Positions 50,935 to 59,925 of a stretch of DNA of 64,000 nt are shown piece after piece; position 1 is the first letter of the stretch, and every line of letters begins with the position of its first letter. This stretch comes from Streptomyces sp. 846.5 (lineage in GTDB: Bacteria; Actinomycetota; Actinomycetes; Streptomycetales; Streptomycetaceae). Where the stretch lies: NCBI RefSeq assembly GCF_004365705.1, contig NZ_SOBN01000001.1:186001-250000 (forward strand). The letters run 5' to 3'. The notes under the pieces were generated by a model, which saw nothing but the letters and a program-made list of their open reading frames with translations, ran no database searches and was not told where the DNA came from. The translations under genes were made by a program, and so were the position numbers.

Positions 50935-51501
50935 TCAGGGAGGCCCGCCCCGCGCGCGGTCGCGTCGGCGCTTCGCCCGCACGCGCACCCGTGCCCAGCG
51001 CCCGGCGCCGACCGGGCCCTGCGCGTCGGCGCGAAGCAAGCGCATCAACCGCTGATCGGCGTTCTCGGAAGTCTCCACGCCAGCCACGAACGCGTTCCAC
51101 AGCGGATCCACGCTACTCATCCGTGCGTTCGTCTCCTGCTGCTCGTGCCACTCACCCCAGGCACGCAACCACCGTTCCATCGCCTCCGTCGAGGTGCTGT
51201 AGGCGGAGACAAGGTGTTTGGGTGCATAGAGCCCCAGTCGGGCGGCGACCGCCAGCGTGTCTGCGACCAGCGCCTCCCCGTGCGCGGGGAACTCGCCGCT
51301 CGCGAGTACCGCGTCCCGAAGCCGCCCTACGCGGCGCACGATGACCACCAACTCGTCGTACACCGCCGCACGCCTGCCCCACACCCGGGCGACGCGCTCG
51401 CGCCGGCCGGCCGCAAGATGGGTCACCGTGGTGGTGAAAATGCTCGCTGCCGCTCCAACGGACGCACCGATCAATGCCGCTTCCGCGGCGTCGATGGCCA
51501 C
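50935..51501 (-). CDS. Membrane-anchored helical protein
   Basis: 188 residues starting MAIDAAEAALIGASVGAAAS. Residues 8-28 form one membrane helix (ALIGASVGAAASIFTTTVTH), followed by basic RRERVARVWGRR, which predicts a cytoplasmic C-terminal domain. The rest is helical (VYDELVVIVRRVGRLRDAVL, LVADTLAVAARLGLYAPKHL, TEAMERWLRAWGEWHEQQET) with a very basic tail. I recognise the architecture but not a named family. It is the first gene of a same-strand run with the protease (103-bp gap) and TPR genes. Confidence 0.65.
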   Translation of the reverse strand: MAIDAAEAALIGASVGAAASIFTTTVTHLAAGRRERVARVWGRRAAVYDELVVIVRRVGRLRDAVLASGEFPAHGEALVADTLAVAARLGLYAPKHLVSAYSTSTEAMERWLRAWGEWHEQQETNARMSSVDPLWNAFVAGVETSENADQRLMRLLRADAQGPVGAGRWARVRVRAKRRRDRARGGPP

Positions 51502-51540
51502 ATCGCCTCCCCACCCCTGGACGAAGTCGCTGATGGAGCA

Positions 51541-51854
51541 TCAGTGTGCGCCGCCGGCCAGACTATCCAGCCGCGGCATCGCGCTGGGCGAGAACCGGTC
51601 GCGCATTGTTGGCCATGGAGGGCCGGTAGAACCCGTAGGGCCGTCCGACGGGTCGGCCGACCTGCTCGGCTTGCCCTCCACCCGAGCGGTCTCGACGGCG
51701 AGCGACTGCGCCTGCTTGACCCAGCTCCGCAGGCCCTTCGGGCTCGCCCCCAGGTCCCGGGCCACCTCGGTGACCGTCTTGCTGGAGGAGCGAGCCAACG
51801 CACGGCGTCCCTCTTGAACTCCTTCGAGTACCGCTTCCCTGCTTTGTTGCTCAC
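51541..51854 (-). pseudogene. IS3-family OrfA (transposase) relic
   Basis: The frame starts at 51854 as MSNKAGKRYSKEFKRDAVRW; another frame then continues ARSSSKTVTEVARDLGASPK and GLRSWVKQAQSLAVETARVE. Together these are the helix-turn-helix N-terminus of an IS3-type OrfA with one frameshift around 51795. Beyond 51650 the sequence no longer matches, and no OrfB follows. An insertion-sequence scar that bounds the protease island on its right. Confidence 0.7.
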
Positions 51855-52140
51855 CTGGCTCTACTTCGGAACCTCACGTCCCAGTCCCCAGGTGCCCGGG
51901 TCCACGGGGAAGCTTCACACCCCGTTGAACCCCCAACCATGTCTGCCGGACCGGGGGTCGGTCACCGAACCCGCGCCGTCGCGTCCGAGGGCCGTACCAC
52001 CCCGCGCGGCACTTCCGTCGATCACGGCTTGGGGATCAGCCCGGATCAGCCCGGATCTCCCCGGGTCGGCGCTGAGGTCCGCCCGCTCCGCGCAACTACC
52101 GACCCCGGCTCCACCGACGGCAGGGTGGCCTTTCCCCGGG

Positions 52141-52941
52141 TCAGGAGTGCTGTTGAAGGAACTGCACGATCGCGGGATTCACGCGGTCCGGTTCCTGCTC
52201 TGCGGGGTAGTGGCCGGAATGTTCGAGGACGAGCGGGGTGACGTCGGTGGCGAGGGTGGCCATTCCGTCCGCGACAGCCGTCCCCATCGCGTGTCTGCCG
52301 CCGACCGCCAGGACGGGCGTGGAGAGCAGCTGGGTGGCGAGGGCTTGGATGTCATCGACATCTGCTGACCTGGCTCGGTAGTAGGCCAGGCCGGCGTGCA
52401 GTACGCCTGGGGTGCTGTACGCCTCGATGTAGGCCTGGAGGATGTCCGGGCTGAGGCTGCTCGGTCCGGCGCTCTGCTCCAGGAACGTGCCGTAGTACGC
52501 CGCTTCGCGGCCGGGCACGAGCTCCTCCGCGAGGCCGGGGGCCCGGTTGAAGGGGCCGTGCCAGGCCGGATAGCAGGCCTGGCCTGGTTCGGGAATCGCG
52601 ACATCGACACCGGGAAGGATCTCTTCCTCGACCACGAGCGCGCTGACCGATTCCGGTGCTCGGGCCGCGATGACGTATCCGACCGTCGCACCCCAGTCGT
52701 GACCGATCACGGCGAAGCGGGTGACCCCCGCTTGTGCCAGCCGCGCCTGGACCCAGTCGGCAAGTGCCGCCTTGCGGAAGTCGGTCACGCCGGAGTCGGG
52801 AACGGTGCCCAGCCCGGGAAGCGTGACCGGGACCGCGGTGATGCCGGCGGCCTCGAGAGCCGGAACCAGGTACCGCCAGTGCTCGGACGTGACCGGCCAG
52901 CCGTGCAGCAACACCGCTGTCAGGGTTCGACTCTCGCTCAT
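52141..52941 (-). CDS. Epoxide-hydrolase-like alpha/beta hydrolase
   Basis: 266 residues from the ATG at 52941 (MSESRTLTAVLLHGWPVTSE). HGWP oxyanion motif and the nucleophilic Asp in FAVIGHDWGATVGYVIAARA identify the epoxide-hydrolase/dehalogenase branch. A cap region follows with PAWHGPFNRAPGLAEELVPG, and LEHSGHYPAEQEPDRV holds the catalytic His. Cytoplasmic. Neighbouring 279-bp and 286-bp gaps on either side hold no gene I recognise. Confidence 0.87.
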   Translation of the reverse strand: MSESRTLTAVLLHGWPVTSEHWRYLVPALEAAGITAVPVTLPGLGTVPDSGVTDFRKAALADWVQARLAQAGVTRFAVIGHDWGATVGYVIAARAPESVSALVVEEEILPGVDVAIPEPGQACYPAWHGPFNRAPGLAEELVPGREAAYYGTFLEQSAGPSSLSPDILQAYIEAYSTPGVLHAGLAYYRARSADVDDIQALATQLLSTPVLAVGGRHAMGTAVADGMATLATDVTPLVLEHSGHYPAEQEPDRVNPAIVQFLQQHS

Positions 52942-53219
52942 CGCCCCATGATGCCCTGCTCCCCGGGTGGATGATCGTGAGCCTGTCCGTGACGCCGGCC
53001 TGCCGTACCCGCGGGGCCGCTCGGCGGCGGCACGGCAAGGTCGTTGACGCGTGGGCGCATGGTCGCCCGGGTGACTCCCCCGACGGTCCGGCCGCGGCTC
53101 CGGCCCGACCAGTGGCCCGTGCGGCGACTTTCGGTACCGCCGGTGGGGCCGGTCGGCCACACCGGACCGACCCCCCCAGGCCCTCACGTGCGGCGCAGCC
53201 GCGCTCGTGTGGACGGCTC

Positions 53220-54371
53220 TCAGCGCACCTGTACCAGGCCGTGGGCCCCGGACGTCCGCCACGCCTCATCCGTTGCCTCCAGCGCCTGTACCTCACCCGG
53301 CTCCATTCCAACGATCACGTCGGACTTCAACGCGCGCAAGGACGCCACCCGGCCGGGGAAGTACGCGGTCGCCGCGGCGAACGAGGTCGTCGGCTTCCAC
53401 CACCGGTCCCCCACGAGACGCCGGTAGTTCAGGTCGCCCTTGAACACCACGACCGTGGCGGCTGCCAGCTCGCTGCGCAGTTCCACGGGCATCGCGGTGA
53501 AGTCGAAAGGGGAGCACCAGAAGTCGTCGGTCCGTACCAGCCACTGGCCCGCCTTGGCCGCCGTCCGCAATCGCTCGCCCACGGCTCGGCCTTCGCCCTT
53601 GCTTGTCAGGAGGGTGCGCAGGCAGTCCGCGACGTCCGTGAGAGTGGCGTCGGAGACGTAGTACGGGGTCGGCTTCACATGCAGTACCACCTCTCCCGCC
53701 AGGCCGGTGCTGAGCAGGTGGTCCACGAGAGCCAGGTCCGCGACCATCTCGCTGCCCGCGTTGTCCGCGACCAGCGCCACCGCTCCCCCGCGCCTCGCGT
53801 GCAGCAGGTCCCACAGCACTGTGGAGTCGTCGGCCACCAGGCCGCTCGCCCGGCCACCTCGGCCGGCTGTGATCTGCAACGCCAGGTCGGCACGGTTGCC
53901 CCACAAGCTGCCGAGCAGCAGCGCCTGGCCACGTTCCTGCTCTGCGAGGCCGGCGAGGTCGTCGAGTGCGGCAATCTCCACCGCCACCGCCTCACCCACC
54001 AGTTCGGACTGCTTGAACGGGGCGAACAGGTCGACGCCGCGCCACGGGCCGGGCGCGTAGTAGTCGACCGCCTCCAGCAACCGCCGGTAGAAGAAGGCCT
54101 CGGCCCACAGGAACGGGGCCTCCACCCAGGGCCGGCCGTAGTAGTCGGCGCCCCATTGCTTCCACTGGTCTGCGCCGACGGCACCTTCTGGCAGCGGCTG
54201 CATGACGCCGTTGACGTTCTCCTGGGCCAGCTCTGCCAGCGCCTGGTGCTGCTGCGGTGTGTAGGGCCAGGCCCTGGTCAGCCGGTCGATCAGTGCCGGG
54301 TGCCGTGTGGTGAAAACCGCTGTGGCGAAGGGCGACTGACTCGACACGATCACCGGGGCCTGCTGGAGCAT
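53220..54371 (-). CDS. DUF89/ARMT1-like damage-control phosphatase family protein
   Basis: 383 residues from the ATG at 54371 (GAGGA upstream; the open frame continues above but is not conserved). Marks: VALVADNAGSEMVADLALVD (the DNxGE metal region, here DNAGSE), LHVKPTPYYVSDATLTDVAD, TDDFWCSPFDFTAMP and VVVFKGDLNYRRLVGDRWW (the FKGDLNYR signature). DUF89 enzymes are Mn2+/Co2+-dependent phosphatases that remove reactive phosphorylated metabolites. The ARMT1-like branch is the closest. The gene stands apart from its neighbours. Confidence 0.87.
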   Translation of the reverse strand: MLQQAPVIVSSQSPFATAVFTTRHPALIDRLTRAWPYTPQQHQALAELAQENVNGVMQPLPEGAVGADQWKQWGADYYGRPWVEAPFLWAEAFFYRRLLEAVDYYAPGPWRGVDLFAPFKQSELVGEAVAVEIAALDDLAGLAEQERGQALLLGSLWGNRADLALQITAGRGGRASGLVADDSTVLWDLLHARRGGAVALVADNAGSEMVADLALVDHLLSTGLAGEVVLHVKPTPYYVSDATLTDVADCLRTLLTSKGEGRAVGERLRTAAKAGQWLVRTDDFWCSPFDFTAMPVELRSELAAATVVVFKGDLNYRRLVGDRWWKPTTSFAAATAYFPGRVASLRALKSDVIVGMEPGEVQALEATDEAWRTSGAHGLVQVR

Positions 54372-54763
54372 GGTGGCGCTGGTCCTCTCGTACGGGGGTT
54401 CAGGTCGAGGGCCGGGGAGACCATGCCAGCGGCGCTGCCAACCAGGACACGGCCGTGGACCGGATCGCAGGCAGCGCGGTGCAGGCTGTTCCGCGGTCAC
54501 GACAGGTAGAGCATGGCCGCAACACGGAGCACCTCGCCACCACCTCTGTACGGCGTCGCGGAAAGCCCCGCCGAGCAAATGTACGAACTCGTCGACTCCG
54601 CCATGGGTCAGGACTGGGGTGTTTCCACGGTTCGAACAACGGGGACGGCTGATGTCCTGGTAGCACACCGGACCCCGTGCCCGTTCGGCGCAGGTCCTGG
54701 GCCCCGCGCCAACCCGTTCCCGAGTGCATCGACTGTCTGCGTTACCGAGAAGGGCCAAGAACT
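54372..54763. other. Divergent intergenic region
   Basis: It separates the DUF89 gene from the hydrolase-SDR-cupin run. No gene is recognised; open frames on both strands lack domains. I see no clear promoter, although both flanking genes must start from here. A weak AAGGG lies 12 nt before the hydrolase start. Confidence 0.45.
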
Positions 54764-55573
54764 ATGACCAGTCCGACCCCCGTCCTCTTCATTCACGGCC
54801 TGTGGCTGCACAGCAGTTCCTGGCAGCCGTGGATCGACCTGTTCCAGCACGAGGGCTACGCCCCGTCCGCCCCGGGTTGGCCCGGGGACCCCGAGACCGT
54901 CGAGGAGGCACGGGAGAACCCGGAGAGCATCGCGGACCACGGCATCGACGATGTCGTGGAGCACTACGCCGCCATCGTCCGCGGCATGGAGAGCCTGCCG
55001 ATCCTGGTCGGGCACTCCTTCGGCGGCATGATCGCCCAGAAGCTCCTGGGACAGGACCTGGCCGTCGCCGCCGTGGCCATCGACGCGGCCCAGATCAAGG
55101 GGGTCCTGCCGCTGCCCCTGTCCGCGCTGCGTTCGACGCTGCCGGTGTTCAAGAACCCGGCGAACAAGCACCGCGCCGTGTCGCTGACCGCCGAGCAGTT
55201 CCGCTTCGCGTTCGGCAACGCGATCTCCGAGGAGGAATCCGCCGCACTGTACGAGCGGTGGACCATCCCCGCGCCGGGCAAGCCGTTGTTCGAAGCCGCC
55301 GCGGCGAACTTCAACCCGCACTCGCCGGCCAAGGTCGAGACCGAGAACTCGGGACGCGGCCCGCTGCTGCTGATGTCCGGCGGCAAGGACCACACCGTCC
55401 CGGAGACGGTCACCCGGGCCACGCTCAAGCAGTACCGGCACTCCGAGGCCGTCACCGAGTTCATGACCTTCCCCGACCGCGGACACTCGCTGACCGTCGA
55501 CGGCGGCTGGCGCGAGGTCGCGGACCAGGCACTGGCCTGGCTGCGGCGGCAGAACCTGGACACCCCCCGATGA
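54764..55573 (+). CDS. Alpha/beta hydrolase
   Basis: 269 residues from the ATG at 54764. VLFIHGLWLHSSSWQPWIDL opens the fold; the nucleophile is in LPILVGHSFGGMIAQKLLGQ, the Asp in LMSGGKDHTVPETVTRAT and the His in FMTFPDRGHSLTVDGGWREV. The HGLWLHSSSW opening is common in Streptomyces chloroperoxidase-like esterases. Its stop overlaps the SDR start (ATGA at 55570), so the two are translationally coupled and probably work on the same compound. Confidence 0.9.
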   Translation: MTSPTPVLFIHGLWLHSSSWQPWIDLFQHEGYAPSAPGWPGDPETVEEARENPESIADHGIDDVVEHYAAIVRGMESLPILVGHSFGGMIAQKLLGQDLAVAAVAIDAAQIKGVLPLPLSALRSTLPVFKNPANKHRAVSLTAEQFRFAFGNAISEEESAALYERWTIPAPGKPLFEAAAANFNPHSPAKVETENSGRGPLLLMSGGKDHTVPETVTRATLKQYRHSEAVTEFMTFPDRGHSLTVDGGWREVADQALAWLRRQNLDTPR

Positions 55574-56376
55574 GCACCTCCTCCGCGGACAAGGGCCTGG
55601 ACGGTCAGCGCGCCGTGGTCACCGGCGCCGGCCGCGGCATCGGCCTGGCGATCACGCAGGGCCTGCTCGCGGCCGGGGCGCGTGTCGTCGCCGGGACCAA
55701 GAACCGCACGCAGGAACTCGACGACCTGGTCAAGCAGGGCGCCGAACTGACCGTTGTGGAGGTCGACCTGGCCACCCCCGATGGTCCGGGAACTCTAGTC
55801 ACCGCCGCTGCCGAACTGCACGGCGGACTCGACGTCCTGGTGAACAACGTCGGCGCGGTCCAGCCACGGGTGGAGGGTCTGCTCGCGACGACCGACTCGG
55901 ACTGGGACTGGACCTTCACGATCAACCTCATGGCGGCCGTCCGGGCCACCCGCAGCGCCCTGCCGCACCTGATCGCCACCGGAGACGGCCGGATCGTCAC
56001 CGTCTCCTCGGTCAACGCCCGCCTTCCGGACCCGCTGGTCATCGACTACGGCGCTGCCAAGGCGGCCCTGTCCAACTTCTGCAAGGCGCTGTCCAAACAG
56101 GTCGGGCCGCAAGGCGTGCGCGTCAACTGCGTCAGCCCCGGACCGGTCGAGACGCCGCTGTGGAAGGGCGCCGACGGCGTGGCCGCCACGGTCGGCGCCG
56201 GCCTCGGCCTGGATCCCGGCACCGTCGCCGAGACCGCGGCGGCCGCGGCGGCCACCGGGCGCTTCACCCTGCCCTCGGAAGTCGCCGACCTGGTCGTGTT
56301 CCTGGCCGGCCGACGTTCGGGCAACATCACCGGCGCCGACTTCCTGATCGACGGCGGGATGACCGACGTCCTCTGA
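55570..56376 (+). CDS. Short-chain dehydrogenase/reductase
   Basis: 268 residues from the ATG at 55570. VVTGAGRGIGLAITQGLLAA (coenzyme loop), LDVLVNNVGAVQPRVEG, the Ser in RIVTVSSVNARLPDPLVIDY and GAAKAALSNFCKALSKQVGP (Tyr and Lys in YGAAK), then VNCVSPGPVETPLWKG and GNITGADFLIDGGMTDVL at the end. NAD(P)-dependent ketoreductase type. Co-translated with the hydrolase and followed after 117 bp by a cupin gene. Confidence 0.9.
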   Translation: MSTSSADKGLDGQRAVVTGAGRGIGLAITQGLLAAGARVVAGTKNRTQELDDLVKQGAELTVVEVDLATPDGPGTLVTAAAELHGGLDVLVNNVGAVQPRVEGLLATTDSDWDWTFTINLMAAVRATRSALPHLIATGDGRIVTVSSVNARLPDPLVIDYGAAKAALSNFCKALSKQVGPQGVRVNCVSPGPVETPLWKGADGVAATVGAGLGLDPGTVAETAAAAAATGRFTLPSEVADLVVFLAGRRSGNITGADFLIDGGMTDVL

Positions 56377-56493
56377 TCCCGGGGGCCGTTTCGCGCCGTC
56401 GACGTCCACGTGCTCGCCCGCCGCACGGCGTGAACCGCGGCGGGCGGCGGCCATCCCTGACCTGCTCGCCGAACCGACAGCCCAGGAGTGATG

Positions 56494-56973
56494 ATGATCA
56501 AGGATTTCCCCTCCTTCGAGGAGACCCCCGAACGCGAACCCTTCTGGTTCATCGGCGGCCGGGCAAGGATCCTGCTACCCGGCTCCGCGACCGTTAGTTC
56601 CATCAGCCTGATGGAGTTCTCCGACCCGATCGGGCATGCGCCGCCGCACCACGTTCACGAGAACGAGGAAGAGCTCTGGTTCGTCCTGGACGGCGAGGTC
56701 TCGTTCTTCGTCGGCGACCAGCGCCACGACCTGATCCCCGGTCAGGTCGGCTACGGCCCTCGCGGAGTGCCGCACAGCTACCTGGTGCGCTCCCACCAGG
56801 GCGCCCGGCTCGCCGTCGTCTTCAGCCCGGCCGGCATCGAGAAGTGGTTCACGGCCAATGGGACCCCGGTGGCCGAGGCCGGGGACCTGCCCCCGGCCTT
56901 CGACCTGGCCGCGGTCGTGAGTTCGGCGGAAGCCTTCCGCCTGCGCGTCACCGGGCCGCCGCCGTCCCTGTGA
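56494..56973 (+). CDS. Cupin-domain protein
   Basis: 159 residues. The ATG at 56494 is chosen because AGGAG sits 5 nt upstream; GTG 56488 and ATG 56491 are too close to it. Cupin motif 1 is APPHHVHENEEELWFVLDGE (two His, Glu ligands) and motif 2 is GYGPRGVPHSYLVRSHQG (His). A metal-binding beta-barrel of the quercetinase/mannose isomerase-like superfamily. The specific activity is unknown. It probably belongs to the same transcript as the hydrolase and SDR. Confidence 0.85.
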   Translation: MIKDFPSFEETPEREPFWFIGGRARILLPGSATVSSISLMEFSDPIGHAPPHHVHENEEELWFVLDGEVSFFVGDQRHDLIPGQVGYGPRGVPHSYLVRSHQGARLAVVFSPAGIEKWFTANGTPVAEAGDLPPAFDLAAVVSSAEAFRLRVTGPPPSL

Positions 56974-57035
56974 TCCGACCCCCGAACCCCGGGGGTGGGC
57001 CCGGGCGGAGCCGGGCGGCGACGCAACCGGCGGTG

Positions 57036-59858
57036 TCAAGGCAACACCGTGGTCGACGGCTGCGCATCATCGGCGGTTCCCGTCCGGCCCAGTGCGTCGG
57101 CGATCCTCCTGCGGGAGGTGATGCCGAGCTTGCGGAAGACCTTGTTGAGGTGGAACTCGACGGTCGAGGTCGTGATGAACAGTCTGGAGGCGACCTCGGC
57201 GTTGGTCAGTCCCGAGGCGGCCAGCAGCGCCACCTGCCGCTCCTGGGCGGTCAGTTCGAACCCGCTTCCGGTGCGGCTCCTGCGCGCCGCGGCCCCTGTG
57301 GCTCCCGTGGCGAGCAACTCGATGCGGGCGCGCTCGGCGAACAGCGCCGCGCCGCAGGCGTCGAAGGACTCGTAGGCGGCTCGCAGCTGCGTCCTGGCCT
57401 CGGCCCGGCGTTTGCACCGCCGGAGCCATTCGCCGAACAGAAGGCGTGAGCGGGCCTGTTCGGCGGCCAGGGGAACCTTCCCCAGCAGGGCGATCGACTC
57501 CTGGTACTGCTCCTCGGCGTCGGCATCCTCGCCCGTCAGCGCCCGGGAGCGGGCCAGCAGGCCCAGTGCCCACGGAGTTCCCGCAAGCGGCGCACGGTCT
57601 TCGAGTCGCTGCAACGCGATGGCCGCTGTGTGCCGGTCCCCCGTGCGCACAGCGGCCTCGACCAGGAGCGGCAGCATGAGATTGCCCAGCGACGGGGCGT
57701 CCTCGTGATAGCTGGGCAGCGCGTGGCGGAGCGCCTCGTCGTAGCGCCTGGCGCCCAGGTCGAGGATGCACCGTGCGTGCAGGGCCAGCTGTCGCAGCAG
57801 ACCCAGCCCGTAGGTGTCGGCGACGGCGTCCATCATCGCCACGGTGGTACGCACATCGTCTTCCCTGCCCATCCAGGCGTACAGCAGGGCTCGGTTGAGA
57901 TCCTTCTGCGTCTTCAGCCCGATGGCGCCGGCGTAGTCGTCCGCCTCGCTGTACAGCGCGTCGGCTGCGGCCAGCCGTCCGTTCCAGATCTCGGTGTAGG
58001 CCAGGTCCGAAACGGCCAGGCTGAGACCGTACAGGGCTCCCTGGCTGCGATCCGCAGCTGCCAGTCGGCCGACGACATCGACGTACGCCTCGATGTCCCA
58101 CACCTCGATCGCGGCGATGCTCACCAGGATGCTGAAGGGGGTGGCCATATCGCGCAGTTCGTCCGCAGCGCGCAGCCTCGCCAGCGCCCCCCGCGTGGTC
58201 GTCACGCTGCTCCCGTAGCCGTGTACCGCGCGCAGGGCCAGGCCCTGGACCAGCTGGTCCGGGCTCCAGCCCTGCGGATCCGGGTCGCGTGGGGCGGCGA
58301 GCACGGCACGGGCCACTTCCGCTATGGTGGTGCGGTACATCGGATCACCGGCGATGACGGCGGCGTGCATGGCCTCGTAGAGGAGTTCCCTGGTCATACG
58401 GCCATCGGCGTCCGCGAGTTCGGCGACGGCGTCGAGCATCATGGCCGGGACACGGTCGTTGCGGGTGTTGAAGAGTTCGGCCGACGCCCGGATCCGCAGC
58501 GCGCGTGCGCGGGCGGCGGGATGGTGCAGCGCGGGCGCGGCCAGGTCGAGTAGGGGCAGGACCGCCGCGTGGTCCCCGGCGGTCAGATGGGCCTGGGCGG
58601 CGGCCAGATACCGCTCGGCACGCCTGATCGGCTCGGTGGTCAGCTCGGCGGACTTGGACAGGAACAGTGCCTGGGCGGAGTAGCCTCCCCGGGCCCGGGC
58701 CAGGTCCGAGGCGGCCTCCAGGTCCGCGGCCACCGCCTCGTCGGCGCCGGCGACGGCCTCGGCACCATGCCAGGCGCGTCGGTCGGGAGACCGCTCGGGA
58801 TCACTGGCCGCAGCCAGCGCGGCATGGATCCGCCTCCGGTCCTCCGCGGAGGCCGCCGCGTAGACCGACGACCGGATCAGCGGGTGGCGGAACTCGACGG
58901 TGGCCCCCTGGTGCAGGATCCCGGCCTGGACGGCCGCCCCGGCGGCTGCGACCGACAGGCCCAGTACCCCCGCTGCACGCCAGATCACCGCCCTGTCGTC
59001 GGTCGGCGCCGCGGCGATGAGAAGCAGCAGGGTCCGGGTGGCGGAGGGCAGTGCGGCCACCGCCCGCCGGAAGTGCTCCACCAGCAGCGCGCCCACCGGC
59101 AGCGGTTCGGGCATCGGCACGACCCCGGCCAGTTGTTCGGCGCCCAGGTGCGCACCCAGTTCGATCAGCGCCAGCGGGTTGCCCCCGGTGCCGGTCACGA
59201 CCCGGTCCGCGACCGCCGCGTCCAGGTGGCCGGGGGCCACGAGGGACAGCAGCTCCCTGGCATCGCCGGCGGGCAGTCCCTCGACCCGCAGGGAGGGCAT
59301 GGCGCCGAACAGTCCCTCGCCCTGGAAGTCGTCCCTGGCCGCGAAGATCAGGCCCAGTGAGTCGGCGTAGAGCCGCCGGGCGACGAAGGCCAGCGTCTCG
59401 GCCGACTCCCGGTCCAGCCAGTGCACGTCGTCGATCAGGCACAGCAGCGGCAGCTCCGATGCCACGGCGGACAGCAGGGTCAAGGCCGCGAGACCGACCA
59501 GATACCGGTCCACGGGGGCCGCGTCCGCCAGGCCGAACGCGGCGTTCAACGCGGCCTGCTGCCTGGCGGGCAGTTGGTCGATGCGGTGCAGGTACGGCCG
59601 CAGGACCCGGTGCAGCGCACCGTAGCCCAGGGGCTGCTCGGCCTCCACGCCCGCGAGCCTCGTCAGCTGCACCCCGGCGGCTTCGGCTGCCGCGTGATCG
59701 AGAAGCCGCGTCTTGCCGATGCCGGCCTCGCCCACCAGCACCAGGACGCCGCTGTGTCCCTCCCGCACTGCCTCCAGCAGTTGTCCGATCGCCTCGCGCT
59801 CGGCGACACGGCCCAGCAGCGGCCGCACCCTTGCGGCACGAGCCCCGCGCGCAACCAT
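57036..59858 (-). CDS. Large ATP-binding LuxR-family regulator (LAL type), copy 1
   Basis: 940 residues. N-terminal AAA-type ATPase: Walker A VLVGEAGIGKTRLLDHAAAE, Walker B LLCLIDDVHWLDRESAETLA. A long helical/TPR-like sensor follows. The C-terminal LuxR HTH is FELTAQERQVALLAASGLTN then EVASRLFITTSTVEFHLNKV. This is the MalT/LAL architecture, an ATP-dependent activator awaiting a small-molecule or protein signal. It lies 67 bp downstream of the second LAL gene on the same strand. Clustering with no identified target nearby is typical of pathway-specific activators. Confidence 0.92.
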   Translation of the reverse strand: MVARGARAARVRPLLGRVAEREAIGQLLEAVREGHSGVLVLVGEAGIGKTRLLDHAAAEAAGVQLTRLAGVEAEQPLGYGALHRVLRPYLHRIDQLPARQQAALNAAFGLADAAPVDRYLVGLAALTLLSAVASELPLLCLIDDVHWLDRESAETLAFVARRLYADSLGLIFAARDDFQGEGLFGAMPSLRVEGLPAGDARELLSLVAPGHLDAAVADRVVTGTGGNPLALIELGAHLGAEQLAGVVPMPEPLPVGALLVEHFRRAVAALPSATRTLLLLIAAAPTDDRAVIWRAAGVLGLSVAAAGAAVQAGILHQGATVEFRHPLIRSSVYAAASAEDRRRIHAALAAASDPERSPDRRAWHGAEAVAGADEAVAADLEAASDLARARGGYSAQALFLSKSAELTTEPIRRAERYLAAAQAHLTAGDHAAVLPLLDLAAPALHHPAARARALRIRASAELFNTRNDRVPAMMLDAVAELADADGRMTRELLYEAMHAAVIAGDPMYRTTIAEVARAVLAAPRDPDPQGWSPDQLVQGLALRAVHGYGSSVTTTRGALARLRAADELRDMATPFSILVSIAAIEVWDIEAYVDVVGRLAAADRSQGALYGLSLAVSDLAYTEIWNGRLAAADALYSEADDYAGAIGLKTQKDLNRALLYAWMGREDDVRTTVAMMDAVADTYGLGLLRQLALHARCILDLGARRYDEALRHALPSYHEDAPSLGNLMLPLLVEAAVRTGDRHTAAIALQRLEDRAPLAGTPWALGLLARSRALTGEDADAEEQYQESIALLGKVPLAAEQARSRLLFGEWLRRCKRRAEARTQLRAAYESFDACGAALFAERARIELLATGATGAAARRSRTGSGFELTAQERQVALLAASGLTNAEVASRLFITTSTVEFHLNKVFRKLGITSRRRIADALGRTGTADDAQPSTTVLP

Positions 59859-59925
59859 GGGAACCCCCTGTCATCCGACTCCGACGTGAGGAAACGCTAG
59901 TCAGCGCCGACGACACGATCGAGCG

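Noticed and set aside
51960..52100. Small repeated words (CAGCCCGGAT) in the gap before the epoxide-hydrolase-like gene
   Set aside because: Only two partial copies side by side, with no symmetry or nearby start codon. Too little to call a repeat or regulatory site.
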